Below, piece by piece: positions 1 to 5,475 of a stretch of DNA of 7,709 bases (its first letter is position 1; each line of letters begins with the position of its first letter). Source of the stretch: an uncultured beta proteobacterium (GTDB taxonomy: Bacteria > Pseudomonadota > Gammaproteobacteria > Burkholderiales > Burkholderiaceae_C); contig CAIQEX010000377.1 in NCBI GenBank assembly GCA_903870955.1, forward strand, positions 1 to 7,709. Direction: 5' to 3'. Made by a program: the position numbers and the translations under genes. Under the pieces are notes generated by a model. It was not told where the DNA came from and ran no database searches. It worked only from the letters and a program-made list of their open reading frames with translations.

Positions 1-620
1 AAATATACGGGCTGATATTTGAGCCCGGTTTTTCCACTGCCGAAAAGGTCACCAACCTGTCGGGTCGCGGTGTCGGGCTCGACGTAGTCAAGCGCAACAT
101 CACCGCGCTACGCGGGCAGGTCGAGATCAATAGCAAAGAGGGCGTGGGCACGGCTGTTACGGTGCGCCTGCCACTCACCCTGGCCATCATCGATGGCTTC
201 CTGGTCGAGGTGGGCAAGTCGGTGTTTGCCATTCCGCTGGACACGATTGAAGAGTGCGTGGCTTATTCGGCTGAGCCGGGCCACAACTACACCGATCTGC
301 GTGGCGAGGTGCTGCCCTTTGTGCGGCTACGCGAACTATTCAACGTCAAGGCGGCCACCACGCGGCGCGAAAACATCGTGGTGCTCAAGCACATGGGCAA
401 GAAAGTAGGCCTGGTGGTGGATACCTTGCTGGGTGAGTTCCAGACGGTCATCAAGCCGTTGGACGAAGTGTTTAACCAGGTCAAGTGCATCAGTGGCTCG
501 ACGATTCTGGGCAGTGGTGAAGTGGCGCTGATTCTGGATGTGCCGCAGTTGGTGCATGAGGCGTTAGCCAGTGCTGCGACGACTGGGCGAGCGCAAAAGG
601 CCTTGGAGCATGTGGATTAG
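1..620 (+). CDS. cheA: CheA chemotaxis histidine kinase, C-terminal fragment (5' end cut off by window)
   Basis: This is the last 205 residues of the CheA kinase, which phosphorylates CheY and CheB in the receptor-CheW-CheA array. The reading frame is open from base 3 and ends in TAG at 618-620. It begins inside the HATPase domain: the F-box-like LIFEPGFSTA is followed by the glycine-rich ATP-lid and G2 region (GRGVGLDVVKRNI, then GVGTAVTVRLPLTLAI). From about fragment residue 60 it continues into the CheW-like P5 regulatory domain (VEVGKSVFAIPLD through LILDVPQLV), which binds CheW and receptor tips. The Hpt (P1), P2 and dimerisation domains lie upstream of the window. A GTG at 144 opens the same frame but sits inside the ATPase domain, so it is not a start. 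The receptor gene follows after 70 bases, consistent with a chemotaxis operon. The short tail after P5 looks normal and I see no frameshift. Confidence 0.97.
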   Translation, partial: IYGLIFEPGFSTAEKVTNLSGRGVGLDVVKRNITALRGQVEINSKEGVGTAVTVRLPLTLAIIDGFLVEVGKSVFAIPLDTIEECVAYSAEPGHNYTDLRGEVLPFVRLRELFNVKAATTRRENIVVLKHMGKKVGLVVDTLLGEFQTVIKPLDEVFNQVKCISGSTILGSGEVALILDVPQLVHEALASAATTGRAQKALEHVD

Positions 621-677
621 CAATGGACGTAGCCGCAGGTTTGGGCTGCGCGCGGTTTGAAACGCAACAGTTTTTTT

Positions 678-682
678 AAGGG
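678..682 (+). promoter_or_regulatory. Ribosome binding site that decides the receptor start
   Basis: AAGGG lies 8 bases before the ATG at 691 and directly after a run of seven T. An in-frame GTG at 682 would overlap this site and so cannot use it. The ATG at 691 also gives the usual family N-terminus (MFANIKIG). This favours ATG 691 over GTG 682. Confidence 0.7.
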
Positions 683-690
683 TGAGCATC

Positions 691-2334
691 ATGTTTGCAA
701 ATATCAAAATCGGTATCCGCCTGGCAGCAGGTTTTGCCGCAGTGCTGCTGCTGATGGCCGTCTTGGCCATGGTTGGCATTAACGGCATGGCCTCCGTGCA
801 AGGGCGGTTGGAAGAAATCGTCAACGACAACATGGTTAAGCTCCAGTTGGTCAATGACATGTCGGAGGCGGTGCACATTGTTACCCGCGTTACCCGCACC
901 ATCGTGCTGCTGGAAGACGCTGATGCCCGTTCGGTTGAACGCAAGAAGCTGGATAGCTACCGGCAAAAATACAACGAAGCGTGGTCCTCGCTGGAGAAGT
1001 TCCCAGCGTCTGAGAAAGGCAAAGCGATCCGTACCAAGATCAAGGAGCTAGCGACCGAAGCACGCGCACAAACCGACAAGGTGATTGAACTGGATGCGAC
1101 AGGCAACGACAAGGAAGCCATTAAACACTTGATGACAGTCGCGGCCCCAGCCGCCCAGAAATGGCAGGATGCGCTGGATGAAAACGCCATGCTGCAGCAA
1201 GAAAATACCAAGTCGGACTTTGCGGCAGCGGAGCAAGCCTATGCCACGGCCCACACGCTGGTGCTGACTCTGGCCGGTGTGGCAATTGCGTTGGGTGCAT
1301 TGATTGCCTGGTTTCTCACCGTTAGCGTCACCAAACCGCTAGCCCTGGCTGTGGAGACGGCCAACCGCCTGTCCGAAGGTGATCTCACGGTGCGTATTGA
1401 CGCCACCTCCAAAGACGAGACCGGTCAGGTGTTGCAGGCCATGAAGAACATGATCGAGAAGCTCGCCCATGTGGTGACCGATGTGAACAGCGGAGCCCAG
1501 GCTTTGGCCAGTGCAGCGGAAGAGGTGAGTGCCACCTCGCAATCGCTGTCGCAGGCGTCCAGCGAGCAAGCCGCGAGCGTCGAAGAAACCAGTGCATCGG
1601 TGGAGCAGATGACCTCCAGCATTGCGCAAAATACCGAGAACGCCAAGGTCACAGATGGCATGGCCAGCAAGGCGGCCACCGAAGCCGCGCAAGGCGGCGA
1701 GTCGGTCTCGGCTACCGTGGCCGCCATGAAGCAGATCGCCAAGAAGATTGGCATCATTGACGACATCGCCTACCAGACCAACCTGCTGGCACTGAACGCG
1801 GCTATCGAAGCGGCGCGTGCCGGTGAGCATGGTCAGGGCTTTGCCGTGGTGGCCGCTGAAGTGCGCAATCTGGCTGAGCGCAGCCAGGTCGCGGCGCAGG
1901 AAATTGGCGAACTGGCAAGTTCCAGCGTGGACTTGGCTGAACGCGCCGGTAAGTTGCTGGACGAAATTGTTCCCAGCATCAAAAAGACGTCCGACCTGGT
2001 GCAGGAAATTACCGCCGCATCGGAAGAACAGTCTTCCGGCGCAGCACAGATCAATGCTGCGGTGAGCCAGCTCAGTCAGACCACGCAGCAAAACGCTTCC
2101 AGCTCCGAAGAATTGGCCGCCACCGCAGAAGAGATGAGCAGCCAGGCCGAGCAGTTGCAGCACACCATGTCCTTCTTCAAGTTGGAAAATTCAGGTTCAG
2201 CCAGCTTTGCCCGCAAGCCAGCAGCCAGCAAGAAGGCTGGCATGGGCAAGCCCGCTTCCTCTTTCAAACCTGCGTCAAATTCATTGGCCAGTCTGGATGC
2301 GGATGTGGACGAATCCAAGTTCAAAAGGTTCTAA
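691..2334 (+). CDS. Methyl-accepting chemotaxis protein with four-helix-bundle-type sensor, HAMP and 34-heptad-like signalling domain
   Basis: This is a 547-residue inner-membrane chemoreceptor. TM1 is about residues 11-31. A predicted helical periplasmic sensor spans about 32-188, with a length typical of 4HB_MCP domains. TM2 is about 189-211 and HAMP about 212-262, after which comes the cytoplasmic coiled coil. The hairpin tip is intact ([24 protein letters not shown], about 356-379). Sites fitting the methylation pattern (small-small-x-x-E-E-x-x-small-small) are E277/278, E298/299, E445/446 and E473/474. From memory of E. coli Tsr, each arm of the hairpin lacks one heptad, which suggests the 34H class. 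A flexible Ala/Ser/Lys tail (about 500-540) ends in KFKRF, an aromatic-x-x-aromatic terminus that could tether CheR or CheB. The gene sits between cheA and cheW, so it is probably a dedicated receptor of this cluster. Its ligand cannot be read from the sequence. Confidence 0.96.
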   Translation: MFANIKIGIRLAAGFAAVLLLMAVLAMVGINGMASVQGRLEEIVNDNMVKLQLVNDMSEAVHIVTRVTRTIVLLEDADARSVERKKLDSYRQKYNEAWSSLEKFPASEKGKAIRTKIKELATEARAQTDKVIELDATGNDKEAIKHLMTVAAPAAQKWQDALDENAMLQQENTKSDFAAAEQAYATAHTLVLTLAGVAIALGALIAWFLTVSVTKPLALAVETANRLSEGDLTVRIDATSKDETGQVLQAMKNMIEKLAHVVTDVNSGAQALASAAEEVSATSQSLSQASSEQAASVEETSASVEQMTSSIAQNTENAKVTDGMASKAATEAAQGGESVSATVAAMKQIAKKIGIIDDIAYQTNLLALNAAIEAARAGEHGQGFAVVAAEVRNLAERSQVAAQEIGELASSSVDLAERAGKLLDEIVPSIKKTSDLVQEITAASEEQSSGAAQINAAVSQLSQTTQQNASSSEELAATAEEMSSQAEQLQHTMSFFKLENSGSASFARKPAASKKAGMGKPASSFKPASNSLASLDADVDESKFKRF

Positions 2335-2338
2335 GGAG
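2333..2338 (+). promoter_or_regulatory. Strong ribosome binding site of cheW overlapping the receptor stop codon
   Basis: AAGGAG shares its first two bases with the TAA stop of the receptor gene (2332-2334) and stands 5 bases before the cheW ATG at 2344. It is the best Shine-Dalgarno site in the window and suggests that CheW is translated efficiently. Confidence 0.75.
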
Positions 2339-2343
2339 CCACC

Positions 2344-2907
2344 ATGAACGAACTCATTCCAGCCAGGGGCAGGCAGGTTGCCAACAGCCAGGCGCAGGCA
2401 CTTAACGTCAAACAGTACCTGACGTTTTTGCTGGCCGGGGAGACCTTTGGCATTGGCATTCTGTGCATCAAGGAAATCATCGAATACGCCGGTCTGACCG
2501 AGGTGCCGCTGATGCCACCGTCGATTCGTGGCGTCATCAATCTGCGCGGTGCAGTGGTGCCGGTGCTGGACCTGGCCGTGCGCTTTGGCAAGGTGCCCAG
2601 CGAAGTGACCAAGAAGACCTGTGTGGTGATTGTGGAAGTTCATACCGAGGACGAGCGCCACATCATGGGGGTCGTGGTGGACGCCGTGAATGCCGTGCAA
2701 AAGATTGCCGAAGCAGATATTGAACCCGCGCCAGGCTTTGGTGCCAAAATCCGCACCGATTTCATTGAGGGTATGGGCAAGGTCAACGGCAAGTTCGTCA
2801 TCCTGCTCAACGTTAGTCAGGTGTTGTCGGTGCAAGAACTCGGTGCACTGAATCAGGTGGCAGCAGACCCACCGGCTGCGGTCAAAGCGGCAGACGCAAC
2901 TGCCTGA
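2344..2907 (+). CDS. cheW: CheW chemotaxis coupling protein
   Basis: CheW is the cytoplasmic adaptor that links receptor signalling domains to the P5 domain of CheA in the chemoreceptor array. This 187-residue protein has one CheW domain (SH3-like double beta barrel) at about residues 20-168. The diagnostic segment is IRGVINLRGAVVPVLDL (61-77), with further core strands at VVIVEV (94-99), MGVVVDAV (108-115) and FVILLNV (151-157). A short polar N-terminal extension and an Ala-rich C-terminal tail (AADPPAAVKAADATA) flank the domain, making it slightly longer than E. coli CheW. There is no receiver domain, so it is not a CheV. It starts 9 bases after the receptor stop with a strong ribosome binding site, and cheR follows after 2 bases. 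The arrangement implies that receptor, CheW and the adaptation enzymes are made together. Confidence 0.96.
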   Translation: MNELIPARGRQVANSQAQALNVKQYLTFLLAGETFGIGILCIKEIIEYAGLTEVPLMPPSIRGVINLRGAVVPVLDLAVRFGKVPSEVTKKTCVVIVEVHTEDERHIMGVVVDAVNAVQKIAEADIEPAPGFGAKIRTDFIEGMGKVNGKFVILLNVSQVLSVQELGALNQVAADPPAAVKAADATA

Positions 2908-2909
2908 AC

Positions 2910-3713
2910 ATGAAGGCCATTACTGACAAAGAATTTCGCCAATTTCAGCAGTTCATATTTGATGCCGCAGGCATCACGCTGCCTGATTCCAAGAAAATTC
3001 TGGTCAGTGGACGCCTGAGCAAGCGGCTACAAGCCTGCGAGTTGGAGTCCTTCAGCGATTATTTGAAATTGCTGGGTGGTGGCCTGCGCCCGGACGAGGT
3101 GCAGCGCGCGGTCGATTTGCTGACGACCAACGAAACCTATTTTTTTCGCGAGATCAAACACTTCGAATTCCTGCGCGCGCAGGCGTTGGAGGCGCGCGGG
3201 CGGGCTGAAAGCTTTCGGGTCTGGAGTGCTGCCAGTTCCACGGGTGAGGAAGCCTTCAGCATTGCCATGGTGCTGGCCGACTGTCTGGGCGATGCGCCCT
3301 GGGAGGTGTTGGGTACCGACATTAGCAGCCGGGTGCTGGCTGGGGCCGAGCGGGCGCTCTATACGCTGGAGCGCGGCCGCCATATTCCGGAGAGCTACCT
3401 GAGGCGGTTCTGCATGCGCGGCGTTGCCGAATTTGAGGGCTCGCTATTGGTTCAACGGGCGCTGCGTAACCGGGTGAAATTTCGCCAGGTCAATCTCAAT
3501 GTGGCGCTGCCAGAACTGGGACAATTCGATATTATTTTTTTGCGCAACGTCATGATTTACTTTAGCGATGACACCAAGCGCCAGGTCGTGGCCCGCCTGT
3601 TGCCACCACTCAAGAAGAGTGGCTACCTGCTTGTGGGTCACTCCGAAAGTCTGAACGATATCAGCCGGGCAGTGAAGCCGATTGCGCCTTCGATTTATTG
3701 CCGGGCTTCGTGA
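2910..3713 (+). CDS. cheR: CheR chemoreceptor glutamate methyltransferase
   Basis: CheR uses S-adenosylmethionine to methylate glutamates on receptor cytoplasmic helices and so sets adaptation. This is a full-length 267-residue member with an N-terminal helical domain (about 1-70). It has the conserved segment TTNETYFFRE (72-81), the SAM-binding loop VWSAASSTGEE (104-114), the acidic motif LGTDIS (134-139), a beta-subdomain around MRGVAEFEG (169-177), the family hallmark LRNVMIYF (211-218) and GHSESL (243-248). The SAM loop differs from the E. coli-like form AGCSTGEEP, with Ala-Ser for Gly-Cys and Ala for the Pro. Such changes leave the TGEE core intact, so activity is expected. The ATG lies 2 bases after the cheW stop with no clear Shine-Dalgarno sequence, which points to translational coupling. 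The beta-subdomain appears equal in length to that of E. coli CheR, which binds receptor C-terminal pentapeptides. Confidence 0.96.
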   Translation: MKAITDKEFRQFQQFIFDAAGITLPDSKKILVSGRLSKRLQACELESFSDYLKLLGGGLRPDEVQRAVDLLTTNETYFFREIKHFEFLRAQALEARGRAESFRVWSAASSTGEEAFSIAMVLADCLGDAPWEVLGTDISSRVLAGAERALYTLERGRHIPESYLRRFCMRGVAEFEGSLLVQRALRNRVKFRQVNLNVALPELGQFDIIFLRNVMIYFSDDTKRQVVARLLPPLKKSGYLLVGHSESLNDISRAVKPIAPSIYCRAS

Positions 3714-3714
3714 C

Positions 3715-4239
3715 ATGGCCAAGCTCAAGGATTTGATGGATATCTTTTTGCAGCCAGGCGAATACTTTGTTGCGGATGCGGAGTACCAGTTGCGCACGAT
3801 GCTGGGTTCCTGTGTGTCGATCACGCTATGGCACCCGCCGAGTCGCATTGGTGCGATGTCGCACTTTTTGTTGCCGACGCGTGGCCAGGATTTGGCAGAC
3901 GTACAGACGCTGGACGGTCGCTATGGAGATGAAGCACTGGAGTTGATGCGCCGGGAGTTGTTGCGCGCAGGGGTGCAGATTACGCAATGCAAGGCCAAAA
4001 TATTTGGTGGTGGCAATATGTTTCCAGCCCACACCCGCAACGAGGCGACCCATGTCGGTCGCAAGAACGGCGAAGCGGCACGCTCGCTGTTGCAGCAGCA
4101 TGGAATTCCAGTGGTCTCTGAGAGTCTGTTTGGAATCGGCCATCGGCAGATTATTTTTGACGTCAGCAATGGCGATGTTTGGGCGCATCACGTCCAGCTC
4201 ACGACCGATGAGGCGCGGGCTACTGGTTTGGAATCATGA
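3715..4239 (+). CDS. cheD: CheD chemoreceptor glutamine deamidase
   Basis: CheD deamidates selected receptor glutamines to glutamates, creating methylation sites, and in some bacteria it also interacts with CheC. This 174-residue protein matches the family length. The catalytic set known from Thermotoga CheD is visible: Cys33 in MLGSCVS, His50 in GAMSHFLLP, and a Thr shortly before the Cys (Thr28). The later signatures KIFGGGNMF (95-103) and VGRKNGEAA (114-122) are also present. The start is set at ATG 3715, one base after the cheR stop. A longer frame from 3682 would overlap cheR and add residues not expected in CheD. A second in-frame ATG at 3736, behind AAGGA (3727-3731), gives [11 protein letters not shown] and remains possible. 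The gene overlaps cheB by 4 bases. No cheC is in view, so a role as a plain receptor deamidase is most likely. Confidence 0.95.
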   Translation: MAKLKDLMDIFLQPGEYFVADAEYQLRTMLGSCVSITLWHPPSRIGAMSHFLLPTRGQDLADVQTLDGRYGDEALELMRRELLRAGVQITQCKAKIFGGGNMFPAHTRNEATHVGRKNGEAARSLLQQHGIPVVSESLFGIGHRQIIFDVSNGDVWAHHVQLTTDEARATGLES

Positions 4240-5291
4240 AAAAAATTAAGGTACTGGTGGTGGACGACTCGGCCGTGGTGCGTCAGGTCGTGGCCAGCAT
4301 GTTGGCGGAGGACCCGGAGATCGAGGTGATGGCCGCCGTCGCCGATCCCATACTGGCCATGACGCGCATGCGGGTGCAGTGGCCGGATGTGATCGTGCTG
4401 GATATCGAGATGCCGCGCATGGATGGCATCACCTTCCTCAAAAAGATCATGACCGAGCGCCCGACGCCGGTGGTGATTTGCTCCACCCTGGCAGAGGCTG
4501 GCGCCAAGTCGTCCATGGCCGCCTTGGCGGCAGGTGCAGTTTCTATCATTACGAAACCCAAAATTGGCTTGAAGCAGTTTTTGACGGATGCGTCAGACGA
4601 CATGATCTCGGTGGTGAAGGCCGCTGCGCGAGCCAATGTGCGCAAGCTGCAGGTCATCGAAAAGAACAATGCCGATGTGATTTTGCCGGCCTCGGATGGT
4701 CGCAGCGCGATGCTGCAGACCACCGAGCGCGTGGTGGCATTGGGCACGTCTACCGGCGGAACACAGGCACTGGAGGTGGTGTTGCGCGCTTTGCCGCGCG
4801 TCTGTCCTGGCATCGTCATCGTGCAGCACATGCCCGAGAAATTTACGGCAGAGTTTGCCAACCGCCTTAATGGGTTGTGCCAGATCACCGTCAAGGAAGC
4901 GCAGAACAACGACCGCGTGGTCCCGGGCCAGGCCTTGATTGCGCCGGGTGGCAAGCACATGATGTTGCGGCGCAATGGTGCCCAGTACCATGTGGAAGTG
5001 CTGGACGGCCCGTTGGTCAACCGGCATCGCCCATCGGTGGATGTGCTTTTTCGCTCAGTCGCCAAGTGCGCTGGCGCCAATGCCCTGGGGGTCATCATGA
5101 CCGGCATGGGCGACGATGGTGCTGTGGGTCTGTTGGAAATGCGCAAGGCCGGTGCCATGACCGTGGGCCAGGATGAAGAGAGTTGCGTGGTCTATGGCAT
5201 GCCCAAAGAAGCCGTCAAACGGGGTGCCGTCGCCAAGACTGTCACACTGACGGCTATTGCCCGCGAAATTCAGGCGCAGTTGCTGCTGTAA
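4236..5291 (+). CDS. cheB: CheB chemoreceptor methylesterase/glutamine deamidase response regulator
   Basis: CheB removes methyl groups from receptor glutamates and can deamidate glutamines. It is activated by CheA phosphorylation. This is an intact 351-residue protein. The receiver domain (about 1-125) has the acidic pair D10/D11, the phosphoacceptor D56 in [14 protein letters not shown]83/T84 and K107 in TKP. A linker (about 126-162) leads to the methylesterase domain (about 163-348). By analogy with Salmonella CheB, its Ser-His-Asp triad is S172 in LGTSTGG, H198 in VQHMP and D294 in MTGMGDDG. The receiver stretch [13 protein letters not shown] resembles the CheB subtype common in alpha- and betaproteobacteria rather than the enteric one. 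The ATG overlaps the cheD stop (ATGA, 4236-4239), so the two are translationally coupled. It is the last chemotaxis gene before a 184-base gap. Confidence 0.97.
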   Translation: MKKIKVLVVDDSAVVRQVVASMLAEDPEIEVMAAVADPILAMTRMRVQWPDVIVLDIEMPRMDGITFLKKIMTERPTPVVICSTLAEAGAKSSMAALAAGAVSIITKPKIGLKQFLTDASDDMISVVKAAARANVRKLQVIEKNNADVILPASDGRSAMLQTTERVVALGTSTGGTQALEVVLRALPRVCPGIVIVQHMPEKFTAEFANRLNGLCQITVKEAQNNDRVVPGQALIAPGGKHMMLRRNGAQYHVEVLDGPLVNRHRPSVDVLFRSVAKCAGANALGVIMTGMGDDGAVGLLEMRKAGAMTVGQDEESCVVYGMPKEAVKRGAVAKTVTLTAIAREIQAQLLL

Positions 5292-5304
5292 TGCTTTAGT
5301 TCGG

Positions 5305-5331
5305 TTTTAACCACCTTCAGGTGTGTTGAAA
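5305..5331 (+). other. Imperfect hairpin just downstream of cheB
   Basis: TTTTAACCACC (5305-5315) can pair with GGTG plus GTTGAAA (5320-5323 and 5325-5331) around a TTCA loop. This gives about 11 pairs with one bulged T (5324) and one T-G wobble. It starts 13 bases after the cheB stop. There is no T-run after it on either strand, so it does not qualify as an intrinsic terminator. It could be a 3'-end stabilising structure or chance. Confidence 0.35.
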
Positions 5332-5393
5332 TGTGGGGATAAAGCACGGTTTGCCGTATGCGGGGAAGTTGGACGAAATGAAAAATAAATTCG

Positions 5394-5447
5394 GTCGCAG
5401 TCACTGTCGCGGTCACTGTCGCAAATGCGGTCATAGTCGCAGTTGTG
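5394..5447 (+). repeat. Nine-unit degenerate hexamer tandem repeat (GTCNNN)
   Basis: Nine hexamers follow one another in phase over 54 bases, and seven begin with GTC. GTCGCA occurs at 5394, 5418 and 5436. GTCACT occurs at 5400 and 5412. GTCGCG is at 5406, GTCATA at 5430, and the most diverged units are AATGCG at 5424 and GTTGTG at 5442. The first two 12-base blocks (5394-5405 and 5406-5417) differ at one base. The array ends 28 bases before the start codon of the exporter gene. It is not a CRISPR array because there are no spacers. Its composition differs from the AT-richer stretch just upstream (5376-5391). A role as a variable simple-sequence tract, a protein-binding site, or no role at all cannot be decided from sequence. 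Confidence 0.8.
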
Positions 5448-5475
5448 AGGTTGCCCTTTTGGGGGCGATGGTGTC

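Noticed and set aside
634..650. Small hairpin (CGCAG, seven-base loop, CTGCG) between cheA and the receptor gene, followed later by seven T.
   Set aside because: The stem is only 5 pairs and the T-run begins 21 bases after it, so it does not form an intrinsic terminator. The operon probably continues through.
682..690. GTG at 682 as the start of the chemoreceptor.
   Set aside because: It overlaps the AAGGG ribosome site, and the ATG at 691 has proper spacing and the usual family N-terminus.
1339..2163. A 274-residue minus-strand open frame inside the receptor gene.
   Set aside because: It is antisense to the conserved MCP signalling domain. Long antisense frames are expected in GC-rich coding DNA, and its composition (Gly, Leu, His and Cys rich) looks like a shadow.
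5340..5360. TAAA followed by GCCGTATG, resembling a flagellar sigma-28 promoter.
   Set aside because: The gap between the two elements is 9 bases rather than about 15, and the second element matches GCCGATAA poorly.
5369..5391. TTGGAC with a nearby TAAATT as a possible sigma-70 promoter for the exporter gene.
   Set aside because: The spacer is about 11 bases instead of 16-18. No better-spaced pair was found in the gap.
5394..5447. The repeat array considered as CRISPR or phage attachment DNA.
   Set aside because: Units are 6 bases with no spacers, and there is no tRNA, integrase or transposase in the window. No insertion sequences, RNA genes or riboswitches were recognised anywhere.
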